Below are positions 1-9,575 of a stretch of DNA of 64,000 nt, piece after piece (the first letter of the stretch is position 1; every line of letters begins with the position of its first letter). Both the position numbers and the translations under genes were made by a program. The notes under the pieces are model-generated. The model saw only the letters and a list, made by a program, of their open reading frames with translations. It had not been told where the DNA came from and did no database searches. The stretch is from Saccharospirillum sp039982735. GTDB lineage: Bacteria > Pseudomonadota > Gammaproteobacteria > Pseudomonadales > Natronospirillaceae. The stretch covers positions 148,886 through 212,885 of the forward strand of contig NZ_JBDWXV010000009.1 of NCBI RefSeq assembly GCF_039982735.1, written 5' to 3'.

Positions 1-207
1 GCGAATGGTGAACACCGCCTGGGATTGCAGAATGGCCGACATATCAAGGTCTGGCTCGGAGGATACCAGCATAATCTCGAATTCATAAGGAGTAGAGATG
101 GCCTCCAACCCCTTAAAACGAAGCACAGCAAAGGTGTTTTCACTAGCCTCGGATGCGTATGAAACGAAGGTAAAGCGTTGCGTCGTAGGGTCTTGAAAGT
201 AGTCCAT
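1..207 (-). CDS. vgrG: VgrG-family type VI secretion tip protein, N-terminal 69 residues (cut by window edge)
   Basis: This reading frame starts with ATG at 207 and is open to the window edge, giving 69 residues that begin MDYFQDPTTQRFTF. It aligns without gaps to the start of the next gene, the complete VgrG at 459-3614, with 55 of 69 residues identical. VgrG trimers form the puncturing tip of the type VI secretion system, and this segment is the start of the gp27-like domain. It lies downstream of its paralogue on the same strand, 251 bases away, so the pair looks like a tandem duplication. The frame and the alignment are seen directly; everything past residue 69 is outside the window. Confidence 0.85.
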   Translation of the reverse strand, partial: MDYFQDPTTQRFTFVSYASEASENTFAVLRFKGLEAISTPYEFEIMLVSSEPDLDMSAILQSQAVFTIR

Positions 208-458
208 AGTTGCTCCAAGCTCAGGCCACAATAAATGCACATCGCCATATTTATCGATTACTACTCTAATTAGAGGCACTCTAACCAGCATTCGCTCTAG
301 CAAACACACCTAACCACAGCACTATCCTGCTGTAATTGTTCATTTACGAGCAATACAATCGCTGCCTGCAGAATACTGCCTAAACTTGTCTGCTTAAATT
401 CTACCTGTAACCCATATTTTGCTACTTACGTCGCTGGATATCCTTAATTCATATTAAA
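208..458. other. AT-rich spacer between tandem vgrG genes
   Basis: This 251-base gap between the stop of the long vgrG and the start of the next one holds no convincing reading frame. No adaptor (DUF4123, DUF1795 or PAAR) or immunity gene sits between the two, although such genes often follow vgrG. I see no clear terminator. It probably carries the promoter of the second vgrG. Confidence 0.5.
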
Positions 459-3400
459 CTAGCCCTTCATATCAAGATTCACAAGATCGAGATTAAAGTT
501 CCCTTTTTTTATCCTAACACCTTGCTCGTTCTTCAAAATAATGTGACCATTTTTGATTTCTACCAACGCTTTATTTTGAACATCTAGCACTCTACCCGTG
601 TAATTCTTAACCGAACCACCTGGAAACGAAACTTTCTGCTTGTTTGCAATCAAGTCCATTTCAACACCAAGTCCATTGGCCTTTATATCCAAGGCTACTG
701 CTGGGTTAAGGGACAAACTAAAACTCGCTGAAAGATTAACAGCGACAGCTGCAGAAACCGCCGCATCCATTGTAAACTTCAAACTTGTTCCTACTGAAAC
801 CTTGGCAGATGCAACATTCGAAAAATCAAATTCAAACTCTGCAGTCCCCATACCAGTAGTAGACACAGCGCTAAAGCTTTTTACTCCGGACGTCCCTCTA
901 TTATAGTGGGTTTCAACAGTATCAAGAGAGTGACCACTGTCGGTACTAGTACTGTCATAGATCAGTTGACCTTGCTTATCCCACTTTCGCTCTTTATTGA
1001 CCCCACTTTCAGAATGAGAATAGTATGCTGGCTTAGATGGATTATCACTTTCATCTTTCCGCAACACCAATTCAATATTTCGATGTCCTTTGAAAGAAAT
1101 ATCAAGGCTGTCGCCATCGTGAATAGATATAGCGTCACCAACATGAAGGTCGTAACTGTTTCCAAACTGCTTGGTTGTCCAAACATCGCCGGAAGACCAA
1201 TTTCCGCTTAAGGTTGTATCTTCAGCAGCAATATTCGAGCTACCTATACCAGTGCCGCCAGTTGTGGAAGGCCAGCTTACACCTGCCCAGTTAGGTCCCG
1301 CCTCATTGAGAATGTCCACTTTATCCAGTGAGTTTAATTCCGCACTCTGGTTAATATGTGCTTCTTCATAGCTGTTTCCGAGATTGTAATTCCAATAACC
1401 ACCGAAGTCATAAATATTGCCTTCCTGAGTGGTTATGGTATCAAAGCTGGAAACGTTGACCTGTGCCGTTGGCATCAGTTGCTTAATCGACTTCCCAGCT
1501 CCCAGTGCAGTACCATCGTGATAATTCTTTAGACCGGAGGGTGCGTAGTCATTTTCGAGTTTATTTAACAAAGTGCCAATGTAAGCGCGCCCCTGGTCAG
1601 TCCCTCCCGCCTTATTGTAATAGTCGGGATACCCATCAGTATACAAACCATAACGATCCATAGACTCGATCCATACAGATCCGTTTGAAAAGAGTCTTAT
1701 CCCGTCAGTGACTTTTTTGTAATAGGGATGCTCCGAATCATCAGTATCAAATACGAACAGTCGTCGTCGAGCTGTATTACTGGCAGCGTTTTCTTCAGCC
1801 CCGGTATGAACATACTGAACGATATACTCTCCTTCATCGTCAAGAGCTTTACCTTGATAATCAGTTGCAGAATTGCTATCTACTTCCGACTGCTTTCGAA
1901 TCCAGTCGATGGAAATTGGCGTTGGATCATATGTTGATCCATCTTCTTGAATCCCGTGTCCCATTTGATCAGGTGCGCTATCGCTACCCCATATTTCACC
2001 GGTTTTAACATAAGCTATGGAACTTCCCGACAAAGAGATTGGGTCATTGGGAGCGCCAACACGGAGCCAGGAATTCGATGAAGGGCTTTCGAACATTATG
2101 CGCTCGGCACCTGCTTTATCTTCCATCCTGATGCGATTATTTCCTGCCGACTTGATAACCGACTCACTCTGATTACCAGCACTGACTGGACTAGGGGCAA
2201 CCTCAGAAGAAATTGCACCTGCAATAACAGGGCGGTCTGGATTACCATCGATAAACGTTAGCAGTACTTCTGTTCCTTTGGTTAACGGAAACTGCATGCC
2301 TTTACCTTCGCCGGCGTAAGGTTGCATCATCCGAACCCGAGCACTGGCTTTGCCATCGATGTGCTCGTCGTTGATATCGAAGGGTAGTTTTACTTTATAG
2401 CGACCTTGCTCATCCAATTGTGCATACGGGCTTTCTTGCTCACCATCAATCTTCCCGTGTAAGGTACCGGAAATACGCGGTCTCTCCGCCGTGCGAGTGT
2501 GGCGATATTGACGGTCGGCGGGTATGGCGGTGAACGAATTGCTGTAGATGTTGATATCAGCGTTTTCGGTCAGACTGCCAATCACCGAGGTTTTCAACAG
2601 ATTCGTCTGGTCGCCCTCGTGAGTCACGCTGGTGACCATGTACTCCTGGTTAAATGCCGAGCGGTAATGTCGGTTCATGTTGAACTTGAACCCGGGTGAC
2701 AGAAACGGAACCGTGCTGTCTCCGTGAAACTCTTGTTTCTGACACAGCAGCTCTTCTGCTCGGAAAGCCACCAAACGTTCGCCTTCCTCCGGCGTGGCAT
2801 AGTGTTCGCCGTACAGGAAACTTTCACCCCGACCATTGGGATCGACATCGGCACGTACCGACATTTCAAGCGACGGTCGCTCCGGGTTGTGGTCCTTCAG
2901 TACAATGCGATTGGGCAGTTGTTTCTGGCGACAGGTGAAATTGAGAATGAGCTCATCGAGGTGACCCTGTTCCATTCCGGTCTTCGGTGAATAGACAAGA
3001 TCTGCCCCCTGCCGAAAGGGCTCGTGACTGAAGCTGCTGTCTGACAGTACAAGTTTGTCGCCATCGATGTTGTGATAGAAGTAATAATAGACACCTTCTC
3101 GTTCAAGCCAACGCGATACGAAATTGAAGTGGCTCTCACCGTACTGGCACACGTACTCAACCGGGTTGTAGGTACCTTCTAGTGCAGAAACGTCGTAATC
3201 GAGGGAATCCATGCCGCCATCGACCAGCGCCCCTTCAATGATCTCCGGGACGGATTTGTCGAGAAACACCTGGTTATGCTGTGTCTGCATCAGCCACCAG
3301 ATTTTGGGCACCAGCTTGGCGCGGTAAAAATAGTGGTCGTTGTAGGCATGAAGCTGATCGAATTCAGCAAGAATACCGTTATAAGCAATATCCTCACCTT

Positions 3401-3614
3401 TGTCGCGATGTATGGTAAAGACTGCCTGGGATTGAAGCAGAGCCGACAAGTCAACATCCGGGTCGCCTGAGACCAGCATTATCTCAAACTCGTAAGGAGT
3501 GGAAATGGCTTCCATTCCCTTGAAACGTAAAACAGCAAAGGTAGTTTCGGTGACGCCGGAGGCATAAGACGTAAACGTAAAGCGCTGTGTCGTAGCGTCT
3601 TGGAAGTATTCCAT
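459..3614 (-). CDS. vgrG: VgrG type VI secretion spike protein with long C-terminal extension
   Basis: The product is a 1051-residue VgrG. Residues 1 to about 500 carry the usual gp27-like hub and gp5-like OB fold, with typical VgrG text such as YVCQYGESHFNFVSRWLERE and GTEVLLTFIDGNPDRP. The remaining roughly 550 residues contain GAERIMFESPSSNSWLRVGA and a Ser/Ala/Val-rich, probably beta-helical tail; I recognise no catalytic domain there. A typical VgrG is 600-850 residues, so the tail may be an effector or cargo adaptor (inference). The start at 3614 is preferred over an upstream in-frame codon at 3650 because it matches the start of the paralogue at 207. The 3' third of the gene is visibly more AT-rich than the 5' part, which suggests the tail was acquired by recombination. 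Confidence 0.88.
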   Translation of the reverse strand: MEYFQDATTQRFTFTSYASGVTETTFAVLRFKGMEAISTPYEFEIMLVSGDPDVDLSALLQSQAVFTIHRDKGEDIAYNGILAEFDQLHAYNDHYFYRAKLVPKIWWLMQTQHNQVFLDKSVPEIIEGALVDGGMDSLDYDVSALEGTYNPVEYVCQYGESHFNFVSRWLEREGVYYYFYHNIDGDKLVLSDSSFSHEPFRQGADLVYSPKTGMEQGHLDELILNFTCRQKQLPNRIVLKDHNPERPSLEMSVRADVDPNGRGESFLYGEHYATPEEGERLVAFRAEELLCQKQEFHGDSTVPFLSPGFKFNMNRHYRSAFNQEYMVTSVTHEGDQTNLLKTSVIGSLTENADINIYSNSFTAIPADRQYRHTRTAERPRISGTLHGKIDGEQESPYAQLDEQGRYKVKLPFDINDEHIDGKASARVRMMQPYAGEGKGMQFPLTKGTEVLLTFIDGNPDRPVIAGAISSEVAPSPVSAGNQSESVIKSAGNNRIRMEDKAGAERIMFESPSSNSWLRVGAPNDPISLSGSSIAYVKTGEIWGSDSAPDQMGHGIQEDGSTYDPTPISIDWIRKQSEVDSNSATDYQGKALDDEGEYIVQYVHTGAEENAASNTARRRLFVFDTDDSEHPYYKKVTDGIRLFSNGSVWIESMDRYGLYTDGYPDYYNKAGGTDQGRAYIGTLLNKLENDYAPSGLKNYHDGTALGAGKSIKQLMPTAQVNVSSFDTITTQEGNIYDFGGYWNYNLGNSYEEAHINQSAELNSLDKVDILNEAGPNWAGVSWPSTTGGTGIGSSNIAAEDTTLSGNWSSGDVWTTKQFGNSYDLHVGDAISIHDGDSLDISFKGHRNIELVLRKDESDNPSKPAYYSHSESGVNKERKWDKQGQLIYDSTSTDSGHSLDTVETHYNRGTSGVKSFSAVSTTGMGTAEFEFDFSNVASAKVSVGTSLKFTMDAAVSAAVAVNLSASFSLSLNPAVALDIKANGLGVEMDLIANKQKVSFPGGSVKNYTGRVLDVQNKALVEIKNGHIILKNEQGVRIKKGNFNLDLVNLDMKG

Positions 3615-3926
3615 TGAGGTGCTCCGTGCTCTATCAGCGACAACCGGCAATGGATCGACCGTTGCTGTACTGGTCCCTACTCGACAAGGGTCGTCGACAA
3701 TTCGGCGCCACCCCCACTCTCATACTTAATTTCATAGTACTCGCGTCTGTAGACAGATCAAGCCCACCCCCTAAAAGACCTGTGGTTCAACTAGGCCATA
3801 TGAATAGTCACAGTCAATAAGCCTCTGATTTAATGGGTTTTTATTCGTACCTACCAGACAAGCCACCTTTTTCCTTATAGGCCGGAGCCTGGGATGACGT
3901 CCCGTTTCAAATCCAATTAACCCAAC
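3615..3926. other. Intergenic region between divergent vgrG and efflux operon
   Basis: About 310 bases separate the vgrG start from the operator in front of the regulator gene. I find no coding frame, RNA gene or repeat in it. It must contain the minus-strand vgrG promoter, which I cannot locate with confidence. Confidence 0.4.
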
Positions 3927-3953
3927 GTTCAGTATTGACTGAACGAACTGAAC
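3927..3953. promoter_or_regulatory. Palindromic operator of the GbsR-type regulator and RND pump
   Basis: A perfect inverted repeat GTTCAGT-ATTG-ACTGAAC spans 3927-3944, and a further copy of the half-site ACTGAAC lies at 3947-3953, nine bases after the previous one. A TTGACT hexamer at 3935-3940 inside the palindrome could be a -35 element. The site sits 35-60 bases before the regulator start at 3988. It is therefore a good candidate for autoregulation and pump control; the identity of the bound protein is inferred from position. Confidence 0.6.
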
Positions 3954-3987
3954 ACATCAAACTACCACCAACTGACCGGAGACCGAC

Positions 3988-4437
3988 ATGACTGACCCAA
4001 TTGAAAACTTCATCGAACTGATGGGCATGACTTATCAGGTAGACGGTGCACCTCGGATAGCGGGCCGTATTTTTGGACTGCTGTTGGTTGAAGATGAGCC
4101 ATACGCCTTGCAAGACATAGCCACCCGATTGCAGGTCAGTAAAGCCAGCGCGAGCACCAATGCCCGGTTTCTGGCCGAAAGAGGGGTCATACGCCTGACC
4201 TCCAAACCCGGCATTCGTCAGGATTTTTACGAGTTGGTACCGGATGTGTATCGACAGATGGCGTTAAAGGTCAGTGCACGAATGATGCAAGTCTCCAATC
4301 AAATTGCCGAGGTTCACGAAGCGATACCCTCAGAGCAATCTATCGCTCGCGACCGCATTGCCAATTTAGCCGAATGTTACCGGCTGGCCTCAGAAACAGC
4401 GATCGACTGGTCCGATCGACTGCCGCCCTCAAAATAA
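3988..4437 (+). CDS. GbsR/MarR-type winged-helix transcriptional regulator
   Basis: This 149-residue protein has a winged-helix core at about residues 20-75 (ALQDIATRLQVSKASASTNA is the recognition-helix region) and a helical C-terminus likely to dimerise. It resembles GbsR-like members of the MarR superfamily, including the opening FIELMGM and AGRIFGLLLV segments. GbsR itself controls glycine betaine synthesis in Bacillus, but relatives in proteobacteria often sit next to RND pumps. Here the gene is 54 bases before the adaptor gene and probably heads its operon. The palindrome at 3927-3953 is the likely binding site. Ligand unknown. Confidence 0.82.
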   Translation: MTDPIENFIELMGMTYQVDGAPRIAGRIFGLLLVEDEPYALQDIATRLQVSKASASTNARFLAERGVIRLTSKPGIRQDFYELVPDVYRQMALKVSARMMQVSNQIAEVHEAIPSEQSIARDRIANLAECYRLASETAIDWSDRLPPSK

Positions 4438-4491
4438 GCAATCGCCCGATACATCACCGCTTACCCACTTACCGATTTACTGGATCCACAC

Positions 4492-5715
4492 ATGACTTCA
4501 GAAACATCTTCAAATGCCAAGCCCGAGTGGGCCATGAGCAAACGCGAATTAATGAATGCCGAACGCGCTCGTCAGGGACTTCCGCCTAACAAGCGTCGCC
4601 GCTGGCCCTGGTTACTGGCGCTGATCCCGGTCGCCGTCGCCGGGGTGGTATTTGCGTCCCAGGGCGAACCGGATGTGGCCAGTGCTGCCCAGGCTGAACC
4701 GGCCGCTACCGAATCCGTTTTGCGCATCAGCGCATCAGAAATTACCACGCTCGAACAACAGCGCCTGGAACAACGCTTGCGGGTAACCGGCACGTTAAGC
4801 CCGGTTGAAAAGGCACGGCTGTCGTCTCAGGTGAATGCTCCGGTGGCCCGTATTGTGGTCAGGCCTGGCGATTCCGTTGAACAGGGCGACGTGCTGGTCG
4901 AAATGGACGCCACCAACCTGACCAACCAATTGAATCAATTGACCAACACCGCTCGGGCGACACAGGCACAACTGACGCTGGCGCAACGCAGCCTCGACCG
5001 GGGGGTTCGCCTGGCCGAGCAAGGCCTGAGCCCGGCGTCGTCCATTGAAGAGTTGCGTGCCAATGTAGAAGCCCAGAGTGCGACTCTGGCCACTCAGGAA
5101 TGGCAGATTCGGGCCGCCGAACAGGCGGTGGCTGATGCGGTCGTGCGGGCGCCGTTCAAGGGTCAGGTGTCGTCGCGATCGGTTGAACCCGGTCAATATG
5201 TGTCGGTTGGCACCCCCCTGGTCACCCTGGTTGACCTGACTGCGCTGGAAATGCAGGCCAATCTGCCCGTCAATGCGGCCACACTGGTTGAACCGGGCCA
5301 GCTGGTCACCATAGACGTCGACAGTGCCCAACCGTTCAGTCTGCAGGGCACGGTCGATCGCATCAATCCGGTTGCACTGGATGCGACCCGGACGCTGCCG
5401 GTTTATATCCGCATAACGGAACCGGATGCCCGCCTGCGTGGCGGCCTGTTTGCCACCGGGAATATCATCATCAGTACCCGCGATAACGCCCTCTCCGTTC
5501 CGGCCGAGTCCGTGCGGTCCGACGCTGAAGGCGATTTCGTCCTGCGCCTTGAAGCCGATCATCTGGTGCGCCAGCCCGTCACCGTGGCCGGCAAATGGGA
5601 CTCGGGCACACGCCTGGAAATCGCCTCTGGCCTCTCGGTCGGTGACACCCTGATTTCAGCCCCCTTACCCGGATTAAAAGCCGGAGACCGCATTACTGTT
5701 GAAGGGGTTAACTGA
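4492..5715 (+). CDS. RND efflux periplasmic adaptor (membrane fusion protein)
   Basis: This 407-residue adaptor would bridge the inner-membrane RND pump encoded next and an outer-membrane channel. Residues 1-36 are cytoplasmic and basic (PPNKRRRW), followed by one membrane segment at about 38-57. Then come a lipoyl/barrel-sandwich half (VARIVVRPGDSVEQGDVLVE), an alpha-hairpin with coiled-coil character at about 140-210, the second lipoyl half (RAPFKGQVSSRSVEPGQYVS) and beta-barrel domains. It is anchored by an uncleaved helix and not by a lipobox. Its stop shares one base with the pump start (TGATG at 5713-5717), so translation is probably coupled. No outer-membrane TolC-like gene is present nearby. 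Confidence 0.92.
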   Translation: MTSETSSNAKPEWAMSKRELMNAERARQGLPPNKRRRWPWLLALIPVAVAGVVFASQGEPDVASAAQAEPAATESVLRISASEITTLEQQRLEQRLRVTGTLSPVEKARLSSQVNAPVARIVVRPGDSVEQGDVLVEMDATNLTNQLNQLTNTARATQAQLTLAQRSLDRGVRLAEQGLSPASSIEELRANVEAQSATLATQEWQIRAAEQAVADAVVRAPFKGQVSSRSVEPGQYVSVGTPLVTLVDLTALEMQANLPVNAATLVEPGQLVTIDVDSAQPFSLQGTVDRINPVALDATRTLPVYIRITEPDARLRGGLFATGNIIISTRDNALSVPAESVRSDAEGDFVLRLEADHLVRQPVTVAGKWDSGTRLEIASGLSVGDTLISAPLPGLKAGDRITVEGVN

Positions 5716-8700
5716 TGTTTCTAACCCGTATCAGCGTCAACCAGCCCGTATTTGCGACCATGATCATGGTCGCGATTATGGTGTTTGGTTTTTACTCTTA
5801 TCAGCGCTTGCCCATCGAGCAATTGCCGGATGTCGACTTTCCGGTTGTCGCCGTGGTGGTCAGTTACCCGGGTGCCTCGCCTGAGGCGGTGGAACAGGAT
5901 GTGATCGAACCCATTGAGGAATCGGTCAACACCATCAGCGGCATCGATTCGGTGCAGTCTACCGCCCGCTCTGGCCAGGCATTGATCATTCTGATGTTTG
6001 ATATGGATGTCGCATCCAGCACCGCTGCTCAGGAAGTCCGTGACCGCCTGGCGACGCTGGAGGGCTCTCTGCCCAGCAACGCCAACGACCCGATGATCCT
6101 GCGCTTTGATCCCGGTCAAATGCCGATCATGTCAGTGGCCGTCAGTTCCGATTCCTTATCGGCCGGAGAACTGACAGCGCTGACCGAAGACATCATCGCT
6201 CAACAAATCTCTGTCATTCAGGGTGTTGGTGAGGCCACCGTTATCGGCGGCATCAACCGGCAGGTCAGTATTCTGATCGACCCGGACAAGCTGACGGCGT
6301 TTAACATCGGCATTGGCGACGTTACCGCCGCCCTGTCACAGGATAACCAGAACCTGCCCGCGGGCTCACTGGAATACGATCAGGCCGTCCAGGCCATTCA
6401 AGTCGAAGGCCGCATTGAGCGTCTCGATGACTTTCTCGACGTTATTGTTGCCCGCCGCGGTGGCCAGCCAATTCGACTGGGTGATGTGGCCCGGGTGGAA
6501 AGCGGCCAGTCCGACCGGGAAAGCATGGCGTTGCTGAACGGCAATCAGGCGCTGGCGATTGATATCGTCAAGACGCAGGGTGCCAACACGGTCGGCGTTG
6601 CCGAGGCCGTTCGAGCTGCCGTCAGTCGTTTGGAAGCAGAACTCGCCAGCGAAAATGTTAGCCTGGAGATCGTGCGCGACAATGCCAAACCGGTTGAGCA
6701 ATCCTTCCACGCCGTGCAGAACATGCTGGTTGAAGGTGCGGCCCTGGCGGTGTTGATTGTGTTTTTGTTTTTAAACTCCTGGCGCTCGACCATCATCACC
6801 GGGCTGACACTGCCGATTTCCATTATCGGCACCATGATTGCGCTGCACTTCTTTGGCTTTACGCTGAACATGATGTCTCTGATGGCACTGTCACTGGCCG
6901 TTGGCTTGTTGATCGACGATGCCATTGTGGTGCGTGAAAACATCATGCGCCATTTGCATATGGGTAAGGGGCATCGCCAGGCAGCGCTTGATGGCACCAA
7001 CGAGATTGGCCTGGCGGTTCTGGCAACCACCCTGTCGATCATTGCGGTTTTCCTGCCGGTCGCCTTTATGGACGGCATTCTCGGCCGCTTTTTCCTGCAG
7101 TTTGGCGTAACCGTCTCGGTGGCCGTACTGATTTCCATGTTCGTGGCCTTTACGCTGGACCCGATGCTGTCGAGCGTCTGGTATGACCCGGCGGCAGAAC
7201 CCAATGCCAAGCGTGGCCCAATCGGCAAGGCGGTCGCCGCTTTTGACCGGTTATTCACCAAATTGCAGAACGGTTACAGCAAAGTACTCCGCTGGAGTCT
7301 GCGCCATCGCAAATCGACGCTGGCGCTGGCGTTGTCTGCCCTGATCGGCAGCTTCGCACTCTTCCCCCTGGTCGGGGTTGAGTTTGTACCGGCGACAGAC
7401 ACCAGTGAATTGCAGGTCGACCTGGAAACTCTCGACGGTTCCAGTCTGGAATACACGGCGACCAAAGCACGCCAGGTCAGCACGCTGCTGCAAGGCATGC
7501 CTGAGGTCACCGGCACCTACACCACCGTCAACGCGGGCACCAATGCACAGGGAAGCAACGCAGCCACCATCATGGTGTCTCTGGTGTCGCCCTCGGAACG
7601 CGACCGGACCCCGGTTGAACTGACCATTCCCATTCGCGATGCGCTGGCGACGATTCCGGGTATCGACGTTAAGGTCGGTGCCGCCGGCAGCTTTGGCGGA
7701 GGCGTCACCGCGCCGGTGCAGGTCAATCTGTACGGGGATGACTTCGGCACCTTGCGCCGGCTGTCGGATCAGCTTCGCGCAGCCATGGCTGACATCGATG
7801 GGTTAACAGACATTGAATCGAGCCTGACCGCTTCACAGCCGGTACTGGGTGTCCGGATCAACCGCGATGCGGCCAGCGACCTCGGCGTTAGCCTGCAACA
7901 AATTGGCGCCACCCTGAGGCCCATGCTGGGCGGCGAGGAAGTGGGTGATTGGACCGACCCGCTCGGCAACAGCTTCACTATGGTGGTTCGCTTGCCTGAG
8001 ACCGACCGCAACGACCGCGATGCGCTGGCGAGCCTGCCAATTTCACAAAGCGGCGCGACCGGCAGCCAGTCGATCGTACGGCTGGATCAGGTTGCCGATA
8101 TTGTCGAATCGACCGGACCGTCTGAAATCAACCGGCTGGATCTGTCACGCCAGGTTACCCTGTCGGCCAACATCGCCGGTGTAACCCTGGGGGACGTGAC
8201 GCCGCAATTGCAGCAAGCGATAGACCAGCTGTCATTGCCAGCCGGTTACCGCGCCAACATGGGCGGCGATGCCGAACAGGTTGCCGAGACAGCCGCCGCT
8301 GCCGGGTCGGCACTGCTGCTGGCGATCATTTTTATCTATCTGGTACTGGCCTCCCAGTTCGGCAGCTTCCTGCAACCGGTTGCGATCATGGCGGCATTGC
8401 CGCTGGCCCTGGTTGGTGTCTTGCTCGGTCTGCTGGTTGGTGGCAGCACGCTGAACATGTATTCGATGATTGGCTTCATCATGTTGATGGGGCTGGTGGT
8501 CAAGAACGCCATTTTGCTGGTCGATCATGCGAACCAGGGGCGACGTGATGGACTCAGCCTTTACGATGCCCTGGTGCAGGCCGGCACCACCCGGTTTCGC
8601 CCGATCATCATGACCACCCTGGCGATGACGTTCGGCATGCTGCCGATGGCGCTGAGCCTGCACGAAGGCAGTGGTCAGAACGCACCCATGGCACACGCGG

Positions 8701-8834
8701 TCATCGGTGGCTTGCTGAGTTCAACCTTGCTGACGCTGGTCGTCGTTCCGGTGGTGGTCACCTACATGGACCGACTGGGCAACCTGACCCAGCGCATCCT
8801 GCCCAAAGCGCCTCTTGATCACGAGCCAGCTTAA
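5715..8834 (+). CDS. RND-family efflux pump, inner-membrane permease
   Basis: The 1039-residue protein is full length for the hydrophobe/amphiphile efflux (HAE1) class and has the expected 12 membrane segments in two repeats with large periplasmic loops. The proton-relay aspartates are visible in GLLIDDAIVVRENI, and the relay lysine in LMGLVVKNAILLVDHANQ. The N-terminus FLTRISVNQPVFATMIMVAI is typical of the MdtC/MexF-like branch. Together with the adaptor it should export amphiphilic compounds by proton antiport; the substrate cannot be read from sequence. A hairpin at 8849-8888 follows it. Confidence 0.95.
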   Translation: MFLTRISVNQPVFATMIMVAIMVFGFYSYQRLPIEQLPDVDFPVVAVVVSYPGASPEAVEQDVIEPIEESVNTISGIDSVQSTARSGQALIILMFDMDVASSTAAQEVRDRLATLEGSLPSNANDPMILRFDPGQMPIMSVAVSSDSLSAGELTALTEDIIAQQISVIQGVGEATVIGGINRQVSILIDPDKLTAFNIGIGDVTAALSQDNQNLPAGSLEYDQAVQAIQVEGRIERLDDFLDVIVARRGGQPIRLGDVARVESGQSDRESMALLNGNQALAIDIVKTQGANTVGVAEAVRAAVSRLEAELASENVSLEIVRDNAKPVEQSFHAVQNMLVEGAALAVLIVFLFLNSWRSTIITGLTLPISIIGTMIALHFFGFTLNMMSLMALSLAVGLLIDDAIVVRENIMRHLHMGKGHRQAALDGTNEIGLAVLATTLSIIAVFLPVAFMDGILGRFFLQFGVTVSVAVLISMFVAFTLDPMLSSVWYDPAAEPNAKRGPIGKAVAAFDRLFTKLQNGYSKVLRWSLRHRKSTLALALSALIGSFALFPLVGVEFVPATDTSELQVDLETLDGSSLEYTATKARQVSTLLQGMPEVTGTYTTVNAGTNAQGSNAATIMVSLVSPSERDRTPVELTIPIRDALATIPGIDVKVGAAGSFGGGVTAPVQVNLYGDDFGTLRRLSDQLRAAMADIDGLTDIESSLTASQPVLGVRINRDAASDLGVSLQQIGATLRPMLGGEEVGDWTDPLGNSFTMVVRLPETDRNDRDALASLPISQSGATGSQSIVRLDQVADIVESTGPSEINRLDLSRQVTLSANIAGVTLGDVTPQLQQAIDQLSLPAGYRANMGGDAEQVAETAAAAGSALLLAIIFIYLVLASQFGSFLQPVAIMAALPLALVGVLLGLLVGGSTLNMYSMIGFIMLMGLVVKNAILLVDHANQGRRDGLSLYDALVQAGTTRFRPIIMTTLAMTFGMLPMALSLHEGSGQNAPMAHAVIGGLLSSTLLTLVVVPVVVTYMDRLGNLTQRILPKAPLDHEPA

Positions 8835-8848
8835 GCGATGAACCGTAC

Positions 8849-8888
8849 GCTGGTCGGTGCGCTGATAATTTCACCGCACCCGACCAGC
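8849..8888. other. Strong hairpin after the RND operon
   Basis: The arms GCTGGTCGGTGCG (8849-8861) and CGCACCCGACCAGC (8875-8888) pair along their whole length with a single bulged C. No T-tract follows on either strand, so this is not a classical intrinsic terminator. It may protect the mRNA 3' end or assist termination. Confidence 0.5.
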
Positions 8889-9009
8889 ATTAACCCGGGC
8901 ACAACTACCCGCTTTATGCACCCCGCTTCACAGATAAACGCAGGGTGCTATACCCACCCGTTCAGGTCAGTATACTCAGCCGCCAAACACCGACTGAGCG
9001 GCCTGTTTC

Positions 9010-9492
9010 ATGCGCAACCTTTTCTTTCGCCATCCTTTCTTGTTTCGCTGGGTCATGAACCTCTGGCCACCCTTTCTCTTTACCGGGGTGAAAATCGTGA
9101 CCATCAGTCCCGATTTCCGCTATGCCCGGGTTGACCTGAAGTGGCGCCCCTGGACCCGCAATATCAACAATACCCAATTCGGTGGCAGCCTGTATGCGAT
9201 GACCGACCCCATCTATGCTTTGATGCTGTTCGGTTGCCTGGGCTGGGACCGCTACCTGATCTGGGATAAAAAGGCGGACATCGATTACATTGCTCCCGGC
9301 AAAGGGCGATTAACCGCCGAGTTTCATATTGAAGACGATCACCTGCATGCCATCAAAGCGGCAACAGCCAATGGTGAAAAACATTTCCCGGTCTTTACCG
9401 TCAACGTCCGCGACCAACAGGGTGATCTGGTCTGCCACGTGGCGCGCACGCTCTATGTACGACTGAGGCACCGCCATCGCCCCACATCTTAA
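9010..9492 (+). CDS. DUF4442 hotdog-fold protein (thioesterase-like)
   Basis: The 160-residue product looks like a DUF4442 member, a hotdog-fold family related to acyl-CoA thioesterases. Typical features are the start FRHPFLFRWVMNLWPPFLFTGVKI, quoted here only as its first part FRHPFLFRWVMN, the central NTQFGGSLYAMTDPIYALML that carries the putative active-site region, and DYIAPGKGRLTAEFHI. The enzymatic activity of the family is largely inferred from fold. The ribosome-binding site upstream of 9010 is weak. The gene stands alone, 83 bases before the antiporter gene. Confidence 0.75.
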   Translation: MRNLFFRHPFLFRWVMNLWPPFLFTGVKIVTISPDFRYARVDLKWRPWTRNINNTQFGGSLYAMTDPIYALMLFGCLGWDRYLIWDKKADIDYIAPGKGRLTAEFHIEDDHLHAIKAATANGEKHFPVFTVNVRDQQGDLVCHVARTLYVRLRHRHRPTS

Positions 9493-9575
9493 ACGGAGCC
9501 TACTGACCCAGATCAGCCTGACGTCCCTGACCAACCTGTTACACTGAGATCACACTCCCTGTCGTCAGTCGCGCC

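Noticed and set aside
4795..5562. 255-codon frame antisense to the RND adaptor
   Set aside because: Composition is that of a shadow frame and the sense strand encodes an unmistakable adaptor protein.
8838..9134. 98-codon frame after the RND pump
   Set aside because: It contains the 8849-8888 hairpin and overlaps the DUF4442 start; no coding signature.
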